A program made the position numbers and the translations under genes. From Brevundimonas fontaquae (GTDB lineage Bacteria > Pseudomonadota > Alphaproteobacteria > Caulobacterales > Caulobacteraceae), in contig NZ_CP070968.1 of NCBI RefSeq assembly GCF_017086445.1, forward strand, positions 1,054,001-1,118,000: a stretch of 64,000 bases of DNA, written 5' to 3'. The notes beneath the pieces are model-generated. The model saw only the letters and a list, made by a program, of their open reading frames with translations. It did no database searches and was not told the DNA's origin. Shown one piece after another: positions 17,162-25,313 of the stretch (its first letter is position 1; every line of letters starts with the position of its first letter).

Positions 17162-18076
17162 TCAGGTGCTCACGGCACCCTTCAGGCCAGCGATCCGCTC
17201 TTCACAGCTCCGGATGACCAGATCGCGCAGGTTTCGCGCGCACGCCGAGATCGCGTCCAGGTCCTCTGCGCTGACGTCGTACTGGTCTGAGTATCGGGCC
17301 TCGACATAGGCGCGCTTCAGGGTTTCGAAGCGTCGCTTGTCGATGCGCTGCTCTCGCGGCCAGGCCTCCACAAGGCGTTTGTCGACGTCTTCCGCTAGGG
17401 AGCGGAGGAATTTGATGTTGTGGGATCGCGGGAAGTAGAACGTGTGGACCAGCAGGAAGCAGATGTAGGCGCGTTCAGCGGCCTGATGAAGATTGTATGC
17501 TGCGTCCTTCCTGTTGCTCCGGCCAATGTAGAACTCAGCACCAGCAAGCGACTCTTCGATCTTCAGATACCACGTATTGAAATATTGCTCCGCCATCTCG
17601 ACGGCGTCCTTGGGTGTCATCGGTTTGGGCACAGCCAACGGATGGCCCGGCAACTCGTAGAGCATGACCCCGTCGCGGGCGATGTCGGTCCAGAAGTATT
17701 CGCCCCGACCCAGCGCCTGGTTCACCTCGGCCAGATCGTGGACGATGATATTGACGATGCGGCCGACGGACGGGTCGCGCAGGATCCGGTTCTCGGCTTC
17801 CCACCAGTAGTCGGCGATATCGGTCAGTTTCGGATGGCTGACGATGATGAGCAGGTCGAAGTCGGACAGATAGCCGTTGTCCGGCTCATCGACCCAGTCG
17901 TCGCGAGCATAGCTGCCGAACAGGATGATCTTCAGGACCTGTCCGCCCTTGCGCCATTCCGACGTACCGCCGGCCCCTTTGCGGAGGGCGGCCTCGAACT
18001 CGGTCAGCAGCGTCGTGCGGACCTGCGCGAGCTCCTGCTGCTGCCGTTCGGGGAGGTGATTGAGGACCGTCTTCAT
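17162..18076 (-). CDS. Nucleotidyltransferase-HEPN fusion protein
   Basis: 304 residues. The N-terminal half is a minimal nucleotidyltransferase: GSYARDDW with SDFDLLIIV downstream supplies the GS motif and the metal-binding DxD-like residues. The C-terminal half (about 165-300) is a helical HEPN domain with NLHQAAERAYICFLLVHTFY, the form usually found with such transferases, and lacks a clear R-x4-H RNase motif. Separate MNT/HEPN pairs act as toxin-antitoxin modules in which the transferase AMPylates the HEPN toxin; here the two are fused in one chain, so that reading is not certain. It stands alone next to the insertion sequences. Confidence 0.8.
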   Translation of the reverse strand: MKTVLNHLPERQQQELAQVRTTLLTEFEAALRKGAGGTSEWRKGGQVLKIILFGSYARDDWVDEPDNGYLSDFDLLIIVSHPKLTDIADYWWEAENRILRDPSVGRIVNIIVHDLAEVNQALGRGEYFWTDIARDGVMLYELPGHPLAVPKPMTPKDAVEMAEQYFNTWYLKIEESLAGAEFYIGRSNRKDAAYNLHQAAERAYICFLLVHTFYFPRSHNIKFLRSLAEDVDKRLVEAWPREQRIDKRRFETLKRAYVEARYSDQYDVSAEDLDAISACARNLRDLVIRSCEERIAGLKGAVST

Positions 18077-18259
18077 CGCGACAAGTCTAGCGAGAAAGCC
18101 CTGGTTTGCGCACCTGTTTTAAGGTCAAGGCAACACCGACGCGGGGGAGCGCGGCCGAATCGCAGGTCAAAAGGCTACCTTTGACTCGATGCAGCGGTTC
18201 GCAACGTCTGCTTTTGGGTGACGTCAACGGGGGGCTCGGACCTTCGCTGTGACGTGATG

Positions 18260-19605
18260 GTGTGGACGACCTCCACCTGACCAGCTTTTCTGGGGTGTCG
18301 TCATCAGGGACGTCACGTCTAGGAGCGGTATCATGCAGACCATCGCTGTCGTCGGGCTCGATCTGGCGAAGACTGTTTTTCAGGTTCACGGAGTTGGGGC
18401 TGACGGCACTGTCGTCGTGAGGCGGCAACTGCGACGCGGCCAGGTCTTGGGCTTCTTCCAGTCGATCGGCCCCTGCCTCGTCGGCATTGAAGCGTGCGCC
18501 TCTGCCCACCATTGGGCGCGTGAGCTGATGGCGATCGGCCACGAGGTGCGGCTCATGCCGCCAGCGTATGTGAAGGCCTATGTGAAGCGCGGCAAGACCG
18601 ACGCCGCCGACGCTGAGGCAATCGCCGAGGCCGTTACACGGCCGACCATGCGGTTCGTGGCCGTGAAGTCCAAGGCGCAGCAGGCTGTGTTGATGCTGCA
18701 CAAGACCCGGGATCTCCTGGTTCGCCAGAGAACGATGCTGATCAACGCTCTGCGGGGCCACCTCGGAGAGTTCGGCATCATCGCCCCTCAAGGCCCGGCG
18801 GGGGTGCAGGCGGCTCTCAGGGCTCTTCGGGAAGAGGAACAGGATCTGCCCGATCTGGCGCGTGCCGCGCTGGGAGGCCTGGCAGACCAGCTTGACCATC
18901 TCGGCGCAGAGATCGGACGATTGGAACGCCGGATTCTTGAGTGGCACCGCCAGGATGAGACGAGCCGGCGGCTAGCGACCATCCCGGGCATCGGGCCGAT
19001 CACCGCCAGCGCCATGGCCGCCAGCGCGCCGGATCCGACGCTGTTCAAATCAGGCCGGCAGTTTGCGGCTTGGTTGGGGCTCACCCCACGCGCCAACAGT
19101 AGTGGCGGAAAGGAACGCCAGGGCGGCATCAGCAAGATGGGCGACAGCTACCTTCGACGCCTTCTGGTCGTTGGGGCGACGGCTGTCCTGCGAATGGCCC
19201 GCCAGCGAGGACGCGAGGGCTGGGTGGGCAATCTGCTCGAACGCAAAAAGCCCAAGGTCGCCGCCGTAGCCTTGGCCAACAAGACCGCTCGCATCGCCTG
19301 GACCCTGATGGCGCGACAGGAGGACTACAGGCCCATGACGGCATAGAGATCGGCCCGGTCTTCACCAGGGACCGACGCCGCAGACGAAGAGTGGTGAGAC
19401 GTGATGACGAACCGGCCGCAGCCGGGGACAGGTGAAACCCAGGGGGTCAGAGCGCCTTGAGCGCGTTGACGTGATTAGGGAGCCCGTCCGCGGACTTCAT
19501 CAAGGCCAGCAGCGCACACAGCTGCATCAACAGGCCGAACACATGACTGCACTCGACCGAGCGCCAACGTCGTTTTCACTCTTGCGTCTGGGAGGTCGTC
19601 CACAC
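18260..19605 (+). mobile_element. IS110-family element, IS1111 subgroup
   Basis: The transposase gene is enclosed by a 15-base inverted repeat (GTGTGGACGACCTCC at 18260-18274 and its complement at 19591-19605). Subterminal inverted repeats of this size are typical of the IS1111 subgroup, whereas other IS110 members lack them. The exact ends probably lie a few bases outside. The 3' repeat stops one base before the IS3 element begins, so the two elements abut. Confidence 0.7.
18333..19346 (+). CDS. IS110/IS1111 family transposase (DEDD recombinase)
   Basis: 337 residues, full length for the family. The N-terminal RuvC-like DEDD domain has VVGLDLAKTVFQVHG (first Asp), GIEACASAHHWARELM (Glu) and GKTDAADAEAIAEA (Asp pair). 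The C-terminal transposase_20 domain has ATIPGIGPITASAM and FAAWLGLTPRANSSGGKERQGGISKMGDSYLRRLL with the conserved serine. No frameshift or stop is seen, so the element may be active. Ribosome site AGGAG about 10 bases upstream of the ATG. Confidence 0.93.
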   Translation: MQTIAVVGLDLAKTVFQVHGVGADGTVVVRRQLRRGQVLGFFQSIGPCLVGIEACASAHHWARELMAIGHEVRLMPPAYVKAYVKRGKTDAADAEAIAEAVTRPTMRFVAVKSKAQQAVLMLHKTRDLLVRQRTMLINALRGHLGEFGIIAPQGPAGVQAALRALREEEQDLPDLARAALGGLADQLDHLGAEIGRLERRILEWHRQDETSRRLATIPGIGPITASAMAASAPDPTLFKSGRQFAAWLGLTPRANSSGGKERQGGISKMGDSYLRRLLVVGATAVLRMARQRGREGWVGNLLERKKPKVAAVALANKTARIAWTLMARQEDYRPMTA

Positions 19606-19619
19606 ATGACCCCCGTTTC

Positions 19620-20690
19620 TCATCCAGCCATAGCGAGAGTCCTCGGTTGATCTGAGCCGTGATTGGCTGGGGTGGCAAGAGGCCGGTCTGCGCAGCCATC
19701 AACCAGCGCAGCAGACCGGCCGCTGCGTCCGGTGAGCGCCTGGGCGTAGGCCTTCGGGGTCAGCCAGCCGAGCTTCGAGTGCGGCCGGGTTTCATTGTAG
19801 TCGCGCCGCCAGGCTTCCAGCACGACCCGTGCATGCGGCAGGGAGCGGAACAGCGTCTCGTTCAGCAGTTCGTCGCGCAGCCGACCATTGAAGCTCTCGT
19901 TGAAGCCGTTCTGCTGAGGCTTGCCCGGCGCGATGTAATGCCAGCCCACGCCGGCGTCGTCGGCCCAGGCCAGGATGGCGTTCGAGGTCAGCTCCGTGCC
20001 GTTGTCGCTGACGATGGTCCCCGGACGCCCGCGCTGCTGGATGATGACGTCCAGCTCGCGCGTGACCCGTTGGCCCGATAGCGAGGTGTCGGCCACCAGC
20101 GCCAGGCACTCGCGGGTGCAGTTGTCGATCACGGTCAGGATACGGAAGCGGCGGCCGTCGGTGAGCTGGTCTGACACGAAGTCGAGCGACCAGCGCTGGT
20201 TCGCGACCAGCGGCGTCTCCAGCGGACGTCGCGTGCCCATGGCCCGCTTTCGACCGCCGCGCCTGCGCACCGTCAGCCTCTCCTCCCGATAGATCCGCTG
20301 GACCCGCTTCTTGTTGACCGCATGCCCCTCGCGCCGAAGCATCACGTGCAGGCGTCGATAGCCGAACCGCCGACGCTCCTGGGCCAGGGCCTTCAGCCGG
20401 TCACGCAGGACGCCGTCATCCGGCCTTGTGGCCCGATAGCGAACGCTAGCTCGATCGGTGCCCAGCACCCGGCACGCCCGCCGCTCGCTCATCTCGTAGA
20501 CCGACTGCAAGTGCGCTGCCGCCTCTCGATGCGCAGCGGGCGTCACCACTTTTTTCCCAGCAGATCCTTCAGCGCGACGTTGTCCAGCATCGCGTCCGCC
20601 AGCATCCGCTTCAGCTTGGTGTTCTCGTCCTCCAGCGCCTTCAGACGCCGAGCCTCCGACACGTCCATGCCGCCGAACTTGGCCTTCCAC
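19620..20690 (-). CDS. IS3-family transposase OrfB (DDE integrase)
   Basis: The catalytic domain carries the DDE triad: Asp in [13 protein letters not shown], Asp in [10 protein letters not shown] and Glu in [18 protein letters not shown]. An HTH_21 segment ([22 protein letters not shown]) precedes it. The open frame upstream of about 20555 overlaps orfA and is not translated alone; OrfAB is made by -1 frameshifting at A-AAA-AAG (20549-20555), the last codons of orfA. The integrase core is complete, so the element is probably functional. Confidence 0.9.
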   Translation of the reverse strand: MEGQVRRHGRVGGSASEGAGGREHQAEADAGGRDAGQRRAEGSAGKKVVTPAAHREAAAHLQSVYEMSERRACRVLGTDRASVRYRATRPDDGVLRDRLKALAQERRRFGYRRLHVMLRREGHAVNKKRVQRIYREERLTVRRRGGRKRAMGTRRPLETPLVANQRWSLDFVSDQLTDGRRFRILTVIDNCTRECLALVADTSLSGQRVTRELDVIIQQRGRPGTIVSDNGTELTSNAILAWADDAGVGWHYIAPGKPQQNGFNESFNGRLRDELLNETLFRSLPHARVVLEAWRRDYNETRPHSKLGWLTPKAYAQALTGRSGRSAALVDGCADRPLATPANHGSDQPRTLAMAG

Positions 20691-20809
20691 TTGTAAAAGG
20701 TCGCCGAGCTGACGCCGTGACGCCGGCAGACCTCCGCCGTCGCAACGCCCGCCTCCTGCTCACGCAGGATCCCGATGATCTGCTCTTCCGTGAACCGTGA
20801 TCGCTTCAT
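20543..20809 (-). CDS. IS3-family transposase OrfA (helix-turn-helix)
   Basis: 88 residues: HTH_Tnp_1 domain ([44 protein letters not shown]) followed by a leucine-zipper-like helix ([22 protein letters not shown]). It ends in GKKW, where the slippery A-AAA-AAG run lies for the -1 shift into OrfB. Confidence 0.92.
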   Translation of the reverse strand: MKRSRFTEEQIIGILREQEAGVATAEVCRRHGVSSATFYKWKAKFGGMDVSEARRLKALEDENTKLKRMLADAMLDNVALKDLLGKKW

Positions 20810-20865
20810 TCTGTCCGTCCTTTCAAGGGGCGGACTCTAGCTATTCCTGGAGGAGTTTCAGGGGG

Positions 20866-21150
20866 TCACGTCAAGGGAATACGCGCCCGTTTCATCGTGG
20901 ACACGCCCGCCGCGAGCGCTTCATCGATGCTCTTGAAGACCCGTCGCGGCTGATGCTCATAACCGCTCTGTCTGGTGGTGAAGACGACATAGGCCTGACC
21001 GGGGGCGAGATTGCAGAGCCCGCGAAGCTGATCAAGGTCCACCACCACTTTGTCGTTGGGGTCTTCATGACGCTTGGTCGTCTTCGACATCATGCTCAAT
21101 GTCGCGATGACGAAGGCGACGCCTAGAATGATACCGATGAACGTCATCAT
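20866..21150 (-). pseudogene. Small membrane protein gene truncated by the IS3 element
   Basis: 94 residues with one N-terminal transmembrane helix (MTFIGIILGVAFVIATLSMM) and a soluble part. The TGA stop codon is formed by the first three bases of the IS3 right inverted repeat (20866-20868), so the original C-terminus is missing; I could not find it on the other side of the IS pair. The start overlaps the preceding lipoprotein gene by ATGA (21147-21150), placing it last in a four-gene operon. Function unknown. Confidence 0.65.
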
Positions 21151-21587
21151 GGTTTGCAGTTCCCCGCCCGCCCCTCGACCACCCGCATCATCGCATATTC
21201 GAGAAAGCTCTTCTGAGCATTCGCCTCAGCCCCATCCGCTGTCTGATAGGCTTCACCAGTGGTGGCGCGCCCCACTCTGATTGCAAAATCGTAGCTGTCG
21301 GCACGGTATAGGCTGACGGCCTTTAGAACCTCGCTCTCGCAAGCTTGAACGACAGCACGGGCGACGATGTCAGCAGCGTCTTTCGAGGGTGCGAGACGAT
21401 AGGCATTGCGATGCAGGCACGCTTCGGCATTGATTTTCGTCCACGGGAGCGTGTCGGACATTTTCAGCATCTCGACCGGATCGGCGACAGTCGTGGGTTC
21501 GAAAATCGCCTGACAGATCGAGTTGGACTGGCCGCATCCGACCAACGAGAGGGCCAAGAGTCCAACAAAACACTTCCTCATCCCCAA
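21147..21587 (-). CDS. Putative lipoprotein of unknown function
   Basis: 146 residues. The signal peptide ends in a lipobox (LALSLVGC), so the protein should be anchored through the cysteine near residue 18. The mature part has several further cysteines and no domain I recognise. It is translationally coupled to the downstream truncated membrane protein by an ATGA overlap and starts 10 bases after the upstream gene ends. Confidence 0.7.
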   Translation of the reverse strand: MGMRKCFVGLLALSLVGCGQSNSICQAIFEPTTVADPVEMLKMSDTLPWTKINAEACLHRNAYRLAPSKDAADIVARAVVQACESEVLKAVSLYRADSYDFAIRVGRATTGEAYQTADGAEANAQKSFLEYAMMRVVEGRAGNCKP

Positions 21588-21597
21588 ACCCCGTCGT

Positions 21598-22455
21598 TCA
21601 GTATCGCAGTTGAAGGAAAGGCGTGACGCCGAACCGGGGGAACGATGGCGGGCTCCGTACCGCGTTCATAAGGTCCCAGTGCATCCGCACCGCGATCGGG
21701 TCTGCGATCCCATCGGGTAGTTTCCACCGATAGATCGGGAAGGCGTCTTCGTAAGCCCGTTCACGTTCTGGCTGGAGGTAGCTCCAAATCTCCCACCTGA
21801 TCTCGTTCAGATGCCAAGCGATCGTGGACGCGTGGTAGCGGAGGATGTCTTCGAAAAACTGCTCTTGGAAATCCGGGATGATGGCCACGGCTTCATCCTC
21901 AGTGATCGTCTCGCCGTGATCCTTCAGCAGTTTCGTAAGCTGACCGATTACGTGTTTGAGGCGTCCGACACTGTGTTTTGCAATGTCACCGGTGATCTTC
22001 AGATAGGTGATGCGTCGGATCGTCATCGGAATGTGGAGGTCGATCTCACCCAGGTGGACCTCCGGAATGTCGGCCTCGACATCGAGCCAATCGGCGAAGG
22101 CATCAACCGCACGTCTGAGATGGTGACCGTCTAGACCTAGTTGCGGATTGGCCGTCACGCGACGGAGATGAACCAGGAAGGTGAGCTCACTCTTCCTCTC
22201 GGAGTTCTGGTTAGCCTTGGGCTCGAAGAACGACCCGCCCGGTTGCGATAGGAAGTCCGCTAAAAGGATGTTGAAGAGAGCCGCCGATGGAGGGTGATTG
22301 AACTGAAGGTTCGTGTCTCGGGAGGTGATCACTTCGCCAAAGATCGACAGGTTCACCATAGCCCCAATCATGTCGAGCGCGGTTCGCAGGACCACAACCT
22401 CTTTCTCAATCGCCGCCGGCCCCGCGACCGGTTCGGTCGGCTCTACTTCGCTCAT
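21598..22455 (-). CDS. Protein of unknown function (285 aa)
   Basis: 285 residues, no signal peptide, mostly helical. I do not recognise a family. Its start overlaps the stop of the MucR-like gene by ATGA (22452-22455), so the two are coupled. The C-terminal region is rich in aromatic residues (WHLNEIRWEIWSYLQPERER, FPIYRWKLPDG). Membership in an operon with a MucR-type regulator, a lipoprotein and a membrane protein suggests a small envelope-linked accessory unit (inference). Confidence 0.65.
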   Translation of the reverse strand: MSEVEPTEPVAGPAAIEKEVVVLRTALDMIGAMVNLSIFGEVITSRDTNLQFNHPPSAALFNILLADFLSQPGGSFFEPKANQNSERKSELTFLVHLRRVTANPQLGLDGHHLRRAVDAFADWLDVEADIPEVHLGEIDLHIPMTIRRITYLKITGDIAKHSVGRLKHVIGQLTKLLKDHGETITEDEAVAIIPDFQEQFFEDILRYHASTIAWHLNEIRWEIWSYLQPERERAYEDAFPIYRWKLPDGIADPIAVRMHWDLMNAVRSPPSFPRFGVTPFLQLRY

Positions 22456-22913
22456 TTTTTGGGACGACCGCGCGCCTTTGCGGGAGCCGTTGCGTCGGAT
22501 TTGGAATTCCGCCCCTTCGCGCCCAGACCAATCGCTTTCGCCATCTCCGAACGCGCCGCCGAATAGGCCGGAGCAACGATCGGATACGTCGAAGGGAGGC
22601 CGTAGCGATCACGGTATTCGTCCGGCGTCAGACCGTTCGTGGTCAGGTGACGCTTGAGGGTCTTGTAGGTTTTGCCGTCGATGAAGCTGACAAGACCGTC
22701 GTCAGTCATCGACTTGCGAATCTGGGCTGAGGAAGCCCGGTCATAGGTCTCGACCGGTTCCGGCTCAGGCTGGCCGACGTTGGAGAGTGCTGCGTGAGTG
22801 GCCGTGATCAGCGCGCCCACTTGATCTGGGTCCAGGCGATTATTCGAAAGGTAGTTCGCGACGATCCCAACGGTCATGTCGAGGATGTCGGCGGTTTGAG
22901 TTTCTTGAGTCAT
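22452..22913 (-). CDS. MucR/Ros-family regulator lacking the zinc-finger cysteine
   Basis: 153 residues from the ATG at 22913 (an in-frame extension to 22937 is unlikely). The MucR core is clear: DGKTYKTLKRHLTTNGLTPDEYRDRYGLPSTYPIVAPAYSAARSEMAKAIGLG. In classical Ros/MucR the segment before LEDGK has a cysteine that binds structural zinc; here it reads VSFIDGK, so that ligand is absent. Zinc-independent members (the Ml proteins of Mesorhizobium) are known. The tail ends in a GRPKK-like basic motif. The first gene of the operon running to 20866. Confidence 0.85.
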   Translation of the reverse strand: MTQETQTADILDMTVGIVANYLSNNRLDPDQVGALITATHAALSNVGQPEPEPVETYDRASSAQIRKSMTDDGLVSFIDGKTYKTLKRHLTTNGLTPDEYRDRYGLPSTYPIVAPAYSAARSEMAKAIGLGAKGRNSKSDATAPAKARGRPKK

Positions 22914-23020
22914 TGGAGCCCTTTCTCTGAGCCGCAACTTACACGGCCTCAGACCTCGCTCTAGGCCTCACGGATAAATATCGACGAACGCCATTCGAAG
23001 ATTAAAGCGGGGGAGCTGTA

Positions 23021-23107
23021 ATGAGCGAAGACAACGCCGATATCGTCGTCATCAAAACACTTCTGTCCGACCCGGCACCGCCGTCTTGCCCGCCTCCTGG
23101 GCGCTAA
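23021..23107 (+). CDS. Possible 28-residue small protein
   Basis: The frame begins MSEDNADIVVIKTLLSDPAP and ends in a proline-rich tail with TAA. A strong ribosome site (GGGGGAG, 6 bases before the ATG) is the main support. It is divergent from the mucR-like gene and may be the start of a gene cut off by a past deletion. Low confidence. Confidence 0.25.
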   Translation: MSEDNADIVVIKTLLSDPAPPSCPPPGR

Positions 23108-23406
23108 GCGCAGCCGCAAGGCCGCTGAATGTGAAAGGCCCCTCGTCGAAGCGACGCGCTCAACGAAAGTCGGCTTTCAGGCTTGGTCCGGGTGTCTGCA
23201 AATGGCGCATTTCAGACCTGTTGCTCTAGCAGCCAAGTCTGACTGAGGCCGCGTAAAAACTCGGAGCAACCAGTTTTATTGGAAATTACTTTGCTATTAT
23301 TCGCGAATAAGCAATCAGTATAGAGAACTTCTGCCGAATATACTCGCCTGATTGGCGACGTTTTGCCTTCGCTTTTTGCGGAGACGATTTTTTACACAGC
23401 CTCGAA
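23108..23406. other. Intergenic region, AT-rich towards gajB
   Basis: About 300 bases with no gene seen. The part 23270-23345 is distinctly AT-richer than its surroundings, consistent with transferred DNA at the edge of the Gabija-like pair. Confidence 0.4.
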
Positions 23407-23511
23407 TCATTGCGGCGGTTCAAAGCTCCGCTCTGGGGTACCCAGCTCCGCAACTGTCTCCTCGCCGGAGTTGATGTAGTCATCGAACGTCTTGTCGAGT
23501 TCCGGCTTCAC
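23407..23511 (-). CDS. Possible small protein coupled to gajB
   Basis: A 34-residue frame starts at a GTG that overlaps the helicase stop codon (GTGA, 23508-23511), the usual sign of translational coupling, with GAAGAGG just upstream. It reads VKPELDKTFDDYINSGEETV and is acidic. No known family; it may be real or a chance frame. Confidence 0.3.
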   Translation of the reverse strand: MKPELDKTFDDYINSGEETVAELGTPERSFEPPQ

Positions 23512-25313
23512 GCCTCTTCGTCCGGAATGGGGTCGTAGGCGAACGGGTAAGCGGCCAGCACGTCGGTGGGGTTGTAGGGGTCGCCGCGCCAATTCACCCG
23601 CCCAGTCTCGGAGATGAGATGAAGGTTTTTGCGCGCCCTTGAGCAAATGACGTAGAGCAGCTTATTGGCGCTATCGACATGCGCATCGTTGGAGTTCGGC
23701 ACCATGCCCTGCAGCAGGGCGAAGGAGATCACGGCGTCGAACTCCGCGCCCTTCACTTGATGGATGGTAGAGATGGTGATGCCCGACCGGCTGGCGAACA
23801 CCCGGCGGAACATGGCGATGTCGGTGATGCCTTGGAGACCGCCGCGCTCAAGGCTCTCGATCCGCTTTTGCGAGTCCCCAACAAACATCTCCCGGTGCTC
23901 GGCAAGGTTGGGGTAGTCGGCCAGTTCAAGACCAAGCTGGAAGAACAGCTCATCGAAAAACAGGTCGAGGTAAGTGAGGCCATCATCCTCACCGATCTCG
24001 ATGGAGTTGCAGGTGCGCAACAGGCTCTTGCGCGAGATGTTTTTCACGCTGACGCCGGCATGCTCCATCTCGGCGATCACTTCCCCTGCCCAGCGCAAAC
24101 GGCGGACATACAACTGGGGGGACGGCTCAGTCAGCGCGAGACGCGCGAGCTTGTAGAAGAAGTTGTCGATATTTCGAGCGAACGGGGCGATCCCCGGCCC
24201 GTCGAAGCTGTATTCGGGCAGGGCTGCAACAAGTCGGCGGGTGACGACCGCGAGAGGTATCCACTGCGGGCCGACTATGCAGATTTCGCGGGGGGCGATC
24301 CCGGCGGTTTCTATGTTGTAGCGCAGCAGCCCAATCAGGGCGTCTTCAAGGTCACGAGCCTCGGTCACGTGATCATAGGTAATCTTGCTGGGAAACAGCC
24401 GATCCTTCCCCTCGGCGCTGATTGCAGCCGGCATCACATGGTAGTTGCTGAAATAGCCAACGATGCGCTCGGACGACCGGTAGTTTACCGACAGGCTCTT
24501 GGCTGTGAACGGCGCGCCGCAATCCGCCGCAAACTGCGCCTGGGCGATGGCGTAACCTCCAAGCGAGCCGAAAATGGCTTGGTTCGCGTCGCCGACGACG
24601 AAGGCGTTGGTCCGGCCAACCCCGGCCCTCATGATGTGGGCGACGATGTCGTACTGGATTTCTTTGGTGTCTTGGTACTCGTCGATGAGGACGAAGCGGA
24701 ACATCTGGCTAAGCAGGATGGCGATCGACGGCACGGTCGAGATGAGCTCGTGCGCAAAGCGCAGGATCATCTCGAAGTCGATCTGCCGGTTCGCGTGCAG
24801 GTCCTCCCAGTACCAGCCAAGCACCTCCATGACGGCGGGCTGAAAGCCGGCATCGATGCCGCGCAGTTCGGGGCCCCGGCTCGTGTAGTTGTAGGCACAA
24901 TGAAAGGGGCTGACGCGGTGTTGTGACGCTTGGCAATGCTCGGCCAGACGGCGCTCGGTCTCGTGCGCGTCAATCACTCTGAACCCATGCTGTAGAGCCG
25001 GGTGGTAGATGCCGTAAGGGCGAAGAATCCAGTCGAGACAGAAGCTGTGAATGGTCCCGATCCAAAGCTGGTCGGTATCGACACCGAGCGCCTCGATGCG
25101 GTCGTAGATCTCGTCCGCTGCGCGGTGGGTGTAGGTGATAGCGACGACGTGCTACTTGTTAGTCGTCAGGCGGGAGAGTTCGAGGGCGGCCTTGTACGTC
25201 AGAGCGCGTGTTTTCCCGCTACCGGGACAGGCTGTCAGAAAGACATTGCCCGGCGTTGTGATCGCGTCGACCTGTTCAGCGTTCAGGTCATCCTCTGGCC
25301 AGGCGAACGTCAT
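23508..25313 (-). pseudogene. GajB-like UvrD/PcrA-type helicase with in-frame amber stop
   Basis: The full frame from the ATG at 25313 would encode 601 residues. Walker A lies early (ACPGSGKTRALTYKAAL), but codon 54 is TAG (25152-25154). The same frame then continues with helicase sequence: VVAITYTHRAADEIYDRI, GTIHSFCLDWIL, a Walker B FVLIDEYQDTKEIQ, VVGDANQAIFGSLGGY and a C-terminal motif VICSRARKNLHLI. One base change from AAG or CAG would restore it. A GTG at 24977 opens a 489-residue frame, but that product lacks the ATP-binding loop. It overlaps gajA by four bases (25310-25313). Gabija GajB is a UvrD-like helicase encoded beside GajA. Confidence 0.85.

Larger units (their letters stand above)
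19607..20868 (-). mobile_element. IS3-family insertion sequence
   Basis: About 1,262 bases bounded by imperfect inverted repeats that both start TGACCCCC and share CCAG-x-CATAGC/AATAGC-x-AGAGTCC (left end 19607, right end 20868). Both transposase frames are intact. The flanking bases (CACA on the left, CGTC on the right) do not match, so no target duplication is visible: either the insertion is old, or a deletion or recombination has removed one flank. The left end abuts the IS1111 element and the right end cuts a small membrane-protein gene. Confidence 0.85.

Noticed and set aside
25152..25154. Amber codon in gajB as a recoding (pyrrolysine or read-through) signal
   Set aside because: No pyl genes, no hairpin typical of recoding, and lysine or glutamine would be one base away; a nonsense mutation or sequencing error is simpler.
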